Below, piece by piece: positions 1-5,976 of a stretch of 10,986 bases of DNA. Position 1 is the stretch's first letter. Each line of letters opens with the position of its first letter. Made by a program: the position numbers and the translations under genes. The DNA lies in NCBI GenBank assembly GCA_027316975.1, contig DAHVFL010000120.1, positions 1-10,986 on the forward strand, given 5' to 3'. The notes under the pieces were generated by a model that was not told the DNA's origin, searched no databases, and saw only the letters and a list, made by a program, of their open reading frames with translations. The stretch is from Chloroflexota bacterium. GTDB lineage: Bacteria > Chloroflexota > Ktedonobacteria > Ktedonobacterales > Ktedonobacteraceae.

Positions 1-2
1 AA

Positions 3-344
3 GCCGACCTGGAAAACGCGGCGGCAGAACGCGACGCCGTACAGCGCGTCATGCAGCAAATCAGCCCCCGGTTGCGCGAATGCCTGTTGCTTTCTATCAT
101 CGGGCAGTTTTCAACGGCTGAAATCGCCCGTATGCTCGATATGGAAGAAGCGGCAGTTCGCCAGCGACTGGCGCGGGCGCGCAAACAATTTCAACAACTT
201 TACACGCAAGTGGGCGGAGAAGAACTCATCGACGCCCAATCTCCCATTACTTCCCCGGACATGTCACAAAATCGACTCCCCGCGCATCATAGTCCTGTAG
301 AACGTGTTGAGAGTCGAGCGTTCAACGCTCATGCTCAACCCTGA
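3..344 (+). CDS. ECF-like RNA polymerase sigma factor, C-terminal part (5' end outside window)
   Basis: Open in frame from the window edge (first full codon at base 3), so only the last 113 residues are seen. The segment PRLRECLLLSIIGQFSTAEI followed by ARMLDMEEAAVRQRLARAR is the sigma-70 region 4 helix-turn-helix that reads the -35 promoter element: helix, turn at FSTAEIARML, and an Arg-rich recognition helix ending near base 190. In the ECF family this domain ends the protein, but here about 45 polar, low-complexity residues follow. The last part of that tail is encoded by an inverted repeat (306-339). The stop at 342-344 lies 15 bp before the next gene, which suggests co-transcription and perhaps a sigma/regulator pair. 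A sigma-like DNA-binding regulator is possible because region 2 is not visible. Confidence 0.8.
   Translation, partial: ADLENAAAERDAVQRVMQQISPRLRECLLLSIIGQFSTAEIARMLDMEEAAVRQRLARARKQFQQLYTQVGGEELIDAQSPITSPDMSQNRLPAHHSPVERVESRAFNAHAQP
306..339 (+). repeat. Nested inverted repeat at the 3' end of the sigma gene
   Basis: GTTGAG (306-311) pairs with CTCAAC (334-339), and inside it GAGCG (316-320) pairs with CGCTC (326-330) around a TTCAA loop. The structure lies inside the coding sequence of the sigma factor tail and ends 12 bases before the GGAGG ribosome site of the next gene. It has no T tract, so it is not a standard terminator. It could be an mRNA hairpin or a palindromic repeat that has been absorbed into the reading frame. 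Confidence 0.5.
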
Positions 345-359
345 ACATGTGGAGGAACT

Positions 360-656
360 ATGCGCAACGATTCAATCGAAACACTGCTGCTGCGTCACTA
401 CGGCAGCGCAGCGCCCGCTCCGGTTGACCTGCAAGCGCGTGTACTGGCCTCAGTACAACAACAAGCAGCCGAAATCAGCGCCAGCGCAAGAACAGCCAGC
501 GCCTGGCGCGAACGCCGCGTGAGTCGCCGCCGTGTCTTGCGCCTGGTCGCTTTCAGCAGCGCCGGTCTCGGCATACTCAGCATCGGATTTGAGGGACTGC
601 GCCAGGTCGAGGCCAGCTTGATTGGTCATGACACCAACAAGCCTGCCTACTCCTGA
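360..656 (+). CDS. Small single-span membrane protein with Tat-like SRRRVLR motif, unknown function
   Basis: This 98-aa protein has a strong GGAGG ribosome site (351-355) just before the ATG. Residues 1-50 look soluble and helical (IETLLLRHYG, then PVDLQARVLASVQQQ). Residues 50-58 are very basic (RERRVSRRR), followed by a hydrophobic stretch at about 59-78 and a short polar tail. S55-R56-R57-R58-V59-L60-R61 resembles the twin-arginine consensus S-R-R-x-F-L-K, but it lies in mid-protein and no AxA cleavage site follows. The same layout also fits a plain N-in membrane anchor. Its place 15 bp after a sigma factor gene suggests an anti-sigma-like or membrane-tethered partner, but no zinc-binding HxxxCxxC is present. 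The function is inferred only from context. Confidence 0.75.
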   Translation: MRNDSIETLLLRHYGSAAPAPVDLQARVLASVQQQAAEISASARTASAWRERRVSRRRVLRLVAFSSAGLGILSIGFEGLRQVEASLIGHDTNKPAYS

Positions 657-714
657 TCCCGCCAGCCTGAGACACAGGCATCTGATTGTCGAATCTCATC
701 GTAGATTGATGTAG

Positions 715-734
715 GGACGCGATTTATCGCGTCC
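715..734. repeat. Palindrome GGACGCGAT-TT-ATCGCGTCC
   Basis: Perfect 9-bp arms around two T residues. Its core, GCGATTTATCGCGTCC, recurs in degenerate form at the far side of the tandem array (CCGATTTACCGCGTCC, 887-902). The array is therefore bracketed by related half-palindromes, which suggests one composite repeat family. Confidence 0.7.
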
Positions 735-752
735 GCTCACAAGGACATGATT

Positions 753-864
753 ACCGCGTCTGCTCAACTGAACGCGATAAACCGCGTCTGCTCAACTGAA
801 CGCGATAAACCGCGTCTGCTCAACTGAACGCGATAAACCGCGTCTGCTCAACTGAACGCGATAA
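753..864. repeat. Tandem repeat, four identical 28-bp units
   Basis: Exact copies lie at 753-780, 781-808, 809-836 and 837-864, followed by a partial copy ACCGCGTT at 865-872. Each unit contains CTGCTCAACTGAACGCG. Each junction makes an imperfect palindrome, ACGCG-ATAAAC-CGCGT. A related sequence (GCGTCCGCTCACAAGGACAT) precedes the array. The exact identity of the units points to recent slippage or unequal exchange. There are no spacers, so it is not a CRISPR array. Confidence 0.92.
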
Positions 865-955
865 ACCGCGTTCACAGAGCAAGGAACCGATTTACCGCGT
901 CCACCGAAATGTACAGGATGTACAGGTTTCTATAGAGTTAAGAAAGGTCACCACC

Positions 956-1255
956 ATGATTCCAGGATTCCACGGCTTCGACTTGATCGTCATTCTTATT
1001 ATCGCGCTGCTTATCTTTGGCCCCAAAAAGCTGCCTGAAATGGGCTCTGCCATCGGCAAAAGCATCAGAGAGTTCCGCAAAGGCGTGAATGAGCTGACCC
1101 AGCCTAAACCCGAAGAAGATTACAAGCTGCCAGTCGCCAGAGATACCGTTCCCGCCAAACCCGGCCTGGGAAGCGTTGCCTATGAAGGCGAGATGAGCGT
1201 ACCGGCCCCTGCGGTTACTAACGAAGTATTGCGCAAAGAAACTTCCGTTGAATAA
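956..1255 (+). CDS. tatA: Sec-independent protein translocase subunit TatA
   Basis: TatA oligomerises at the membrane to let folded proteins with twin-arginine signals pass once TatC has recognised them. The 99-aa product has the expected order: a short N-terminus, a membrane helix at about residues 8-22 (FDLIVILIIALLIFG), the hinge motif FGPKKLPEMG (21-30), an amphipathic helix to about 46 (GSAIGKSIREFRKGVNEL), and a polar, Pro-rich C-terminal tail. The ATG follows AAAGG (943-947) at a normal distance. tatC begins 62 bp downstream on the same strand, so the two are probably co-transcribed. No tatB is visible, which fits the minimal TatAC systems of many Gram-positive-like bacteria in which one TatA does both jobs. 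A TatB role is less likely, because FGP rather than GP-E features lead the hinge. Confidence 0.93.
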   Translation: MIPGFHGFDLIVILIIALLIFGPKKLPEMGSAIGKSIREFRKGVNELTQPKPEEDYKLPVARDTVPAKPGLGSVAYEGEMSVPAPAVTNEVLRKETSVE

Positions 1256-1271
1256 TAGTTGCCAGCAGGAC

Positions 1272-1302
1272 GCGGGCGTTTGCCATGTAACATATCGCCC
1301 GC
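1272..1302 (+). promoter_or_regulatory. Hairpin between tatA and tatC
   Basis: GCGGGCG (1272-1278) pairs with CGCCCGC (1296-1302) around a 17-base loop that itself contains ATGT-A-ACAT. It ends five bases before the AGGAG ribosome site of tatC (1308-1312). No T tract follows, so full termination is unlikely. It may protect the tatA message or set the tatA:tatC ratio, which in known Tat systems favours TatA strongly. Confidence 0.45.
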
Positions 1303-1317
1303 TCTACAGGAGTAGAT

Positions 1318-2118
1318 ATGGCAACAAGTGACATAGATCAGCAGGACCCAGTGGCAACCTTCAATGGCCTCTTCGACAACGACGACCCAGATGGAGATGA
1401 GTCGGACATGTCCCTTGTGGACCATCTGGAAGAACTGCGCCGGCGCATTTTCAAATCGCTGATAGCAGTTGTGCTGGGCGGCATTGTAGCCTTCATCTTC
1501 CGTGTCCAGATCATGGGCTTCCTGACGCTGCCACTGCCCAGACAAGCCGCGGACGTACTTGGAAAGGGCAACAAGTTAGTTGTTACCGGTCTGGGGGACA
1601 ACTTCACCGTTTTCCTCAAGCTTTCCATTGCTGTAGGTATCCTGGTCGCAATTCCCGTAATCCTCTACCAGGTATGGGCTTTTGTCTCGCCAGGGCTTTA
1701 CCAAAAAGAGAAGAAAACCGCCCTACCGTTTGTTTTCCTGGGCGTCGTTCTCTTCCTGGCAGGCATCTCGCTCGGCTTCGTCGTACTGCAATATCCGGTG
1801 CAGTGGCTTATCAACTTTGGCTCAAGCAATTTCACCGAGCTTATCACGGCTGACAGCTACTTTACCTTTGTGGCCTTCTTCCTGCTGGCCTTCGGCGTCG
1901 TCTTTGAGATACCGCTCGTGCTGACCTTCATGGCACAGCTTGGGCTAATTACCTCTCAGACATTAAGAAAGAAGCGGCCAACAGCGCACGTCGGCATGTG
2001 GATCGCCTCCACATTCCTCACTCCCGGCGCGGACATCTACAGCCCGATCATCCTGGGCGTCGCCATGTCCATCCTGTTCGAACTGACGATAATATTCATC
2101 CGCTTCACAAAACACTAG
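1318..2118 (+). CDS. tatC: Sec-independent protein translocase subunit TatC
   Basis: TatC is the multi-span receptor for twin-arginine signal peptides. The 266-aa product carries the family landmarks in order: HLEELRRR (36-43) before the first span, the conserved periplasm-to-TM2 block GLGDNFTVFLKLS (91-103), the cytoplasmic loop FVSPGLYQKEKK (122-133, with the signal-binding Glu at 131), FGVVFEIPLV (192-201, Glu197 within the fourth span), KKRP (218-221) and the LTPGAD turn (234-239) between the last two spans. Six hydrophobic segments fit the family fold. The ATG is preceded by AGGAG (1308-1312). It gives an acidic N-terminal extension of about 30 residues (DNDDPDGDESD) before the usual start of the fold. 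Met31 is an alternative start but lacks an equally clear ribosome site. A long palindrome begins one base after the stop. Confidence 0.95.
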   Translation: MATSDIDQQDPVATFNGLFDNDDPDGDESDMSLVDHLEELRRRIFKSLIAVVLGGIVAFIFRVQIMGFLTLPLPRQAADVLGKGNKLVVTGLGDNFTVFLKLSIAVGILVAIPVILYQVWAFVSPGLYQKEKKTALPFVFLGVVLFLAGISLGFVVLQYPVQWLINFGSSNFTELITADSYFTFVAFFLLAFGVVFEIPLVLTFMAQLGLITSQTLRKKRPTAHVGMWIASTFLTPGADIYSPIILGVAMSILFELTIIFIRFTKH

Positions 2119-2119
2119 C

Positions 2120-2187
2120 TTTTGCCGACTGAATCGGCAATGATGGAGACACAAGCGTCTCCATCATTGCCGATTCGGTCGGCAAAA
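2120..2187. repeat. 31-bp-arm palindrome after tatC, with nested sub-hairpins
   Basis: Arms 2120-2150 and 2157-2187 match throughout, apart from one G-T wobble, around the 6-base loop ACAAGC. Each arm also folds on itself: TTGCCGA-N5-TCGGCAA at 2122-2140 and again at 2167-2185, flanking TGATGGAGAC/GTCTCCATCA. T residues lie on the outer left and A residues on the outer right, the reverse of a normal intrinsic terminator, and no T run follows on either strand. It probably still blocks or processes the tatC transcript, or it is a REP-like mobile palindrome. Confidence 0.85.
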
Positions 2188-2213
2188 TTCATCATGGGCA
2201 TGTTGACCACAGG

Positions 2214-2222
2214 TGTTACAAT
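2214..2222 (+). promoter_or_regulatory. Possible extended -10 promoter for the DUF4190 gene
   Basis: TGT-TACAAT matches the extended -10 pattern TGn-TATAAT with one mismatch in the hexamer. Its placement would give a leader of about 55 bases before the ATG at 2284. A TTGACC at 2203-2208 is too close to serve as its -35, but it could pair with TGTAGA (2226-2231) as a weaker alternative. Confidence 0.35.
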
Positions 2223-2283
2223 GGCTGTAGAAATATTGATGTGTATAGACAGATCGGGCAATACTAGAGGAGTAAGGTAAATT

Positions 2284-2799
2284 ATGAGCGATCCAACACC
2301 ATATTCCTACAACCCGGATAACGGCCAGGGTCCTTATGGGACTTCCAACAGCTCCTGGCCGAATAACGGCGCATCTCCATATGCTGATCCTACCTATCCC
2401 AACTCCGGTAGCGCACCCTACCCACCGCCGCAACCGAATACAGACTACGCGCAGCCAGGAAATTACGCGGGGCAGCCCTATTTCCCGCCAAACGCACAGG
2501 AAATGTATCCACCCCAACCGGCTTACATGCCCTATGCTGCTGGCTTTCGACCAGCACAGAGCAACGGCCCTGGTATCGCCAGCCTTGTCCTGGGCATCAT
2601 CGGCATGATGACATTCTGGTTCCCATTCGTCGGCTTCCCAGTTTCGCTTGTGGGTCTGGTCCTGGCCGCCATCGGCATGAAACGTATAGACGGCAAGGGA
2701 TTCGCGGTAGCCGGCCTGGTTCTCTCCATCATAGGCGTAGTATTAGCTGGCTGCATCGCTGCTTTCGCTATAGCTGCCCTCCGCAGTCCCTATTATTAA
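2284..2799 (+). CDS. DUF4190 domain-containing membrane protein with Pro/Tyr-rich N-terminus
   Basis: The 171-aa product falls into two parts. Residues 1-95 are disordered and rich in Pro, Tyr, Asn and Gly (PYSYNPDNGQGPYG, SAPYPPPQPN, MYPPQPAYMPY). Residues 96-166 form two hydrophobic hairpin segments around the short loop GMKRIDGKG (131-139), with the pattern GIASLVLGIIG and FAVAGLVLSIIG typical of DUF4190. The family is common in Actinobacteria and Chloroflexota and has no established biochemical role. The tail probably faces the cytoplasm. AGAGGAGTAAGG before the ATG is a strong ribosome site. It seems to be a single-gene unit, bounded by the palindrome on the left and a convergent transporter gene on the right. 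Confidence 0.82.
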   Translation: MSDPTPYSYNPDNGQGPYGTSNSSWPNNGASPYADPTYPNSGSAPYPPPQPNTDYAQPGNYAGQPYFPPNAQEMYPPQPAYMPYAAGFRPAQSNGPGIASLVLGIIGMMTFWFPFVGFPVSLVGLVLAAIGMKRIDGKGFAVAGLVLSIIGVVLAGCIAAFAIAALRSPYY

Positions 2800-2833
2800 A
2801 ATCAGGCGCAACAAACAGGGTAACGCTATTGCC

Positions 2834-4282
2834 TCATACCCGCCCAGGTATGTTGCCTTTAGTATACCTGAACCTTCCCCACAAAATCGCAATTGCTAGC
2901 ATGTAACACGCCGCCCCCAGCAAGAAAATAGGCGCATAGCCAAATTGCACAATAACTATTCCGCCCAGTGACGCCGTGATCGCCCAGGATACCTGGAACG
3001 CCGCCTGGTAACTACTATTCGCCAGCCCTCGATATCTTTCAGCCACCACCTCCATCGAGTACACCTGCAACACCCCGTTCGACATATCCATCATCCCCTG
3101 GCGCAACGGATAGAGCAGCGCGGCCAGAGGCAGTATACCCGTCAATCCAACCATCAACAGCAGCGGAATACTGAGCAGCCGCGTCAGTGCAATCGTATGT
3201 ACCCGGCCAATACGCGCCGCCAACCAGGGCGCCGCCAGCGTCGTCAGCGCCGTCAGCCCATTGGCCCCCCCATCAATCACCCCAAACAAAGCCGACGACG
3301 CCCTCAAATGTTGCACAAAGAAAATATTAAAATAAGGAATGAAAAGACCCGCCCCCAACCCGGTAAAAACATACACCACCATCAGAAAAAAGAACGGGCT
3401 GCGCAACAAAACCTTCACTCTCTCAACCGTCGTCATTGTAGGGGCGGGGGCGGCGACGGGTGGCGAGGGAACCCCTGCGGTCGCCCTCGTCCCCTCCCCC
3501 TCGCCCGGCATAGTCTCCCCTTCCGTAGGGGCGGGCGATGCGCGGATGAGGGGCGGGGGCGCTTGCGCCGCCCGCGTTTCCTCGCGCAACAGAAACAGGG
3601 GAATCAGACTCGGCGCGGCAATGAGACCCGCGAAAAGCAAAGACAATTGATAGGAGCGAGGATCAGACTGGCTCGCCAGAATAGGCGCGGCCCATGCTGG
3701 CAGAGGAGCCATCAACCAGCGCAGCGAACGAAACCAGATCGGCAACACACCGCCCAGCATCTCGCCTGCCACCAGTGTTATCAGCCCCAACGAAATATTC
3801 ATGCTGAAGAGGGCTGTACGCTCTCGCGGGCTGCTATTGCGCGTTAAGAACGGAGCATTGATGACCAGGATAAAAGCAAACGCCACACCCTCCACAAAAC
3901 CACTCACAAGCAGGGGCACCGGCTGGCGAAAGAGGAATTGCCCGATACCCGCCAGGGCGATTAGCAGATTCGACCCGATCAGGATACCCTTCCCGCTAAA
4001 ACGATCAACACAGATACCGGCGGGGAAGATGGCAATACCCGCGCCAATTGTCACAGCAAACAACACAAAGCCCACAAAATCCGCCGCGTACCCCAGCGAG
4101 TACAGGTACAGATTATAGAGCACCAGCACGATACCGGCTGTCACCCCGCTCAGAGCATTGTTGACCAGGTAGAGCCGCGCATTGCGCTGGAAACTCCCCA
4201 GACGCCGCGCATACTCAAGCGCGAAACGCATTGCCAGTTGAACCGTCCCTTTTTGCAGCCACCCGCTCCCTCTTATTCCCAT
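2834..4282 (-). CDS. Major facilitator superfamily (MFS) transporter
   Basis: A protein of up to 482 aa with about twelve hydrophobic segments in two halves, the MFS layout. After the second span, GICVDRFSGKGILI (about 89-102) matches the MFS signature loop GxLaDRxGrkxxl. The halves are joined by a long cytoplasmic loop (about 233-290). Part of it, at 239-284, is Pro/Ala/Gly/Glu-rich and encoded by very GC-rich DNA. No substrate can be named; the even, hydrophobic helices fit a drug or small-metabolite exporter of the DHA kind. Two starts are possible. The ATG at 4282 has GGAAG nine bases upstream and overlaps the preceding gene by 68 bp; the ATG at 4231 (Met18) overlaps by 17 bp but has a poorer ribosome site. 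It is the last gene of a minus-strand operon and is probably translationally coupled. Confidence 0.88.
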   Translation of the reverse strand: MGIRGSGWLQKGTVQLAMRFALEYARRLGSFQRNARLYLVNNALSGVTAGIVLVLYNLYLYSLGYAADFVGFVLFAVTIGAGIAIFPAGICVDRFSGKGILIGSNLLIALAGIGQFLFRQPVPLLVSGFVEGVAFAFILVINAPFLTRNSSPRERTALFSMNISLGLITLVAGEMLGGVLPIWFRSLRWLMAPLPAWAAPILASQSDPRSYQLSLLFAGLIAAPSLIPLFLLREETRAAQAPPPLIRASPAPTEGETMPGEGEGTRATAGVPSPPVAAPAPTMTTVERVKVLLRSPFFFLMVVYVFTGLGAGLFIPYFNIFFVQHLRASSALFGVIDGGANGLTALTTLAAPWLAARIGRVHTIALTRLLSIPLLLMVGLTGILPLAALLYPLRQGMMDMSNGVLQVYSMEVVAERYRGLANSSYQAAFQVSWAITASLGGIVIVQFGYAPIFLLGAACYMLAIAILWGRFRYTKGNIPGRV

Positions 4283-4859
4283 CGGTCATATCTTCCGGCC
4301 CGACTGGCAGAAGCGGTGCAGGCGCGGACGCTGCTGGCAATTGAGGCGTACCCGCGCTCTCTCGTAGCGATTGCTCGCTTACACCCATCGCAGCTTCCGG
4401 CAGCACATGCCGGTAGGGACTTTTCCTGGTCAATCCTGGCAGGAATAGGGCCTTGAGTACACCCTGCGCCTGAGCAGTGCGCGCGCGAAACTCGATCACT
4501 GCGCTCGCGACACGATCCGCGCCCTGGCCAACCTTCTTCTCTACCGACTGCAAGCCATGCTCAACACCCTCAATTTTTTGGGGAATGGCAACCGACTGGA
4601 TAGAGTGGACGACCTTCACCAACCCATTCGCCCCTTCTCCCGTCGCCGCATCCGGATTTTTGAGAGCCGCGTTCACACTCTCAATAGTGGGACGCAGCTT
4701 CTTAATCAGCTCTGCCTTGTCTCTCACCCAGGCAACGGCAAACATAAAGATCACCGCGATAACCAGACCAATCAATATAGTGACGAGCAGATAGATCAAC
4801 AGGATAATAGCAGCTACCTGCCCCAATTGCGACAGGACATCGCCCATGACAAACATCAT
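4215..4859 (-). CDS. Single-span membrane protein with helical domain, unknown function
   Basis: A 214-aa product with one long hydrophobic segment (about 14-45, AAIILLIYLLVTILIGLVI), then a charged helical region (46-135) with weak heptad-like spacing (IKKLRPTIESVNAALK, KIEGVEHGLQSVEKKVGQG). A Pro/Ala-rich linker and a basic C-terminus (NKRERVAAKRD) follow. The layout recalls DUF948-type proteins, which carry one membrane anchor and a cytoplasmic helical bundle, but I cannot assign the family with confidence. AAGGAG seven bases before the ATG at 4859 supports this start; ATGs at residues 2 and 5 are close alternatives. Only two bases separate it from the previous stop, and its 3' end overlaps the MFS gene. 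The three genes are therefore almost certainly one unit. Confidence 0.75.
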   Translation of the reverse strand: MMFVMGDVLSQLGQVAAIILLIYLLVTILIGLVIAVIFMFAVAWVRDKAELIKKLRPTIESVNAALKNPDAATGEGANGLVKVVHSIQSVAIPQKIEGVEHGLQSVEKKVGQGADRVASAVIEFRARTAQAQGVLKALFLPGLTRKSPYRHVLPEAAMGVSEQSLRESAGTPQLPAASAPAPLLPVGPEDMTDGNKRERVAAKRDGSTGNAFRA

Positions 4860-4861
4860 TG

Positions 4862-5374
4862 CTACTCTCCTTCGGCGGCTGCTTTCATGAATTCCATTTG
4901 CTCTTTGCGCCGCTCTTCATAGCGATGGCGCGAACGACCTTTGCCCATAAAAACTCGCGCCACCTGGCCGCTCGCCACCACAATCGAAGCGGCTCGCACA
5001 GCAGGCGCAACGCCAAACGACGCCAGGCTAGCCGTACTCCTGATAGTCGAGGCCGTATTGCCCGCGCTCTTCGCGGTCGCTTTCACCTCGTCGAGCGTCT
5101 CTTCCATCGATCCCTTAACCGTGTTCATCGTCTCTTGCACCGTCCCCAGCAGCGGCTTCATCTCATCGCGCGCCACCGTTATCGTCCGAATAAGGGTAGC
5201 CAGCAGGTAGATAAGCGCGGCTGTAGAGACGATAGAAAGCGTCGCCAGGATAATCAGGAATATGTAGAGAACGTCGGTCAGTTTATCAAAGATACTGGCA
5301 AGCGCCAACCCCACAACCAGTATCACCAGCACAACGATCCCAATGATAATAATGTATCTTTTCGCGCGTTGCAT
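4862..5374 (-). CDS. Two-span membrane protein with helical tail, unknown function
   Basis: A 170-aa product with two hydrophobic segments (about 7-28 and 34-64), then a helical stretch, VARDEMKPLLGTVQETMNTV and onwards to about 115 (repeated TV/TM and ST residues every three to four positions), and a basic, then Glu-rich end (GRSRHRYEERRKEQMEF). The tail resembles helical bundle proteins of the DUF948 or apolipoprotein-like type, but this is resemblance only. GGGAGG (complement of 5381-5386) sits six bases before the ATG. It is the first gene of the minus-strand operon and resembles its neighbour (4215-4859) in general design: anchor plus amphipathic helices. The two may work as a pair at the membrane. 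Confidence 0.75.
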   Translation of the reverse strand: MQRAKRYIIIIGIVVLVILVVGLALASIFDKLTDVLYIFLIILATLSIVSTAALIYLLATLIRTITVARDEMKPLLGTVQETMNTVKGSMEETLDEVKATAKSAGNTASTIRSTASLASFGVAPAVRAASIVVASGQVARVFMGKGRSRHRYEERRKEQMEFMKAAAEGE

Positions 5375-5419
5375 AGCGTGCCTCCCTTACAAAATTTTTT
5401 GTATAGTAAATGCTACTTG

Positions 5420-5425
5420 ATTATA
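5420..5425 (-). promoter_or_regulatory. Possible -10 box for the minus-strand operon
   Basis: A perfect TATAAT on the minus strand (ATTATA on the plus strand) lies 45 bases before the ATG at 5374. No good -35 is found at 16-18 bp (TGGTAT is the best at 17 bp), so the promoter call is tentative. The whole divergent gap (5375-5596) must hold promoters for both directions; the plus-strand side shows TTTACA at 5524-5529 with no clear -10 partner. Confidence 0.35.
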
Positions 5426-5596
5426 GCGCACATCGCCCCACGATACCAGTAGCGGCCCCTCATCCTGGTTGCCAACATTTGCCCAATGCCCTTCTGAATG
5501 TAGCAAATTACGGGTGTCACTCGTTTACACGTATAGAGATATGAGATAGTTTTAGCGTATGCTACCTCTCTCTCGAAAAAACAAAGGAGTAATTAT

Positions 5597-5959
5597 ATGC
5601 ATCTACTGGCATCCCTTCTTACACGCGCCATTACCGTCACTATCGGCGGCACCAGCTTTACCTTCGGCGCAAACGTCATCGTGTACCTGGTTGTCGCGGC
5701 TATTGTTGGTCTTCTCGCGGAAACCCTCGTAGGGTGGCGGCTCCCATTTGGCTTCGTCGGCGCAATCGTTGCCGCGCTGATTGGCATCTGGTTGATGACC
5801 AACATCATTAATATCACCGGCATCGGTGACATCTACATCCCAACAAGTCCACCCGTTCCACTGATTCGCGCCCTGATCGGCGCAGCCATCCTCGTCGCCC
5901 TCTGGCACCTGATTACCTACCCGGCCTATCGAGGCCGTCGTCGCTACTACAGGCACTAA
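5597..5959 (+). CDS. GlsB/YeaQ/YmgE-like (transglycosylase-associated) small membrane protein
   Basis: A 120-aa product with three predicted spans: about 26-44 (NVIVYLVVAAIVGLLAETLV), 51-72 (FGFVGAIVAALIGIWLMTNI) and 87-107 (VPLIRALIGAAILVALWHLI). A short basic tail, YRGRRRYYRH, follows. The Gly-rich first pair of spans, IVGLLAE...GW then GFVGAIVAALIG, is the pattern of the Transgly_assoc family. Those members are typically 80-90 aa stress-induced membrane proteins of unknown mechanism; the name does not imply transglycosylase activity. This one is longer, with an N-terminal piece of about 24 residues and an inserted loop (INITGIGDIYIPTSPP). AAGGAG (5584-5589) lies seven bases before the ATG. 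It appears to be a single-gene unit followed by a 54-bp palindrome. Confidence 0.72.
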   Translation: MHLLASLLTRAITVTIGGTSFTFGANVIVYLVVAAIVGLLAETLVGWRLPFGFVGAIVAALIGIWLMTNIINITGIGDIYIPTSPPVPLIRALIGAAILVALWHLITYPAYRGRRRYYRH

Positions 5960-5976
5960 GAACGCTAATCAGTTCG

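Larger units (their letters stand above)
657..955. other. Gene-free gap of 299 bp filled with palindromic and tandem repeats
   Basis: The gap between the small membrane protein and tatA holds a short hairpin (GCCTG 665-669 / CAGGC 675-679), a 9-bp inverted repeat (715-734), four 28-bp tandem copies (753-864), degenerate end copies reaching about 902, and a direct repeat of TGTACAGG (910-917, 919-926). No convincing protein is encoded. The tatA promoter must lie here or further upstream. A TATAGA at 931-936 is a weak -10 candidate with no good -35. Confidence 0.7.

Noticed and set aside
753..864. Repeat array as a CRISPR
   Set aside because: The units are directly adjacent with no unique spacers, and no cas genes are near.
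2120..2187. Palindrome after tatC as an ordinary rho-independent terminator
   Set aside because: The T tract is on the 5' side and A on the 3' side of the hairpin, and no T run follows on either strand; it may still stop transcription by another route.
3197..3847. 216-codon plus-strand reading frame
   Set aside because: It lies wholly opposite the MFS transporter gene, is full of Arg, Gln and Pro from antisense reading of membrane codons, and has no ribosome site or family resemblance.
4859..5452. 197-codon plus-strand reading frame opposite the two-span membrane protein
   Set aside because: Its His/Arg/Gln-rich composition is typical of an antisense shadow; the minus-strand frame has a good ribosome site and clear membrane segments.
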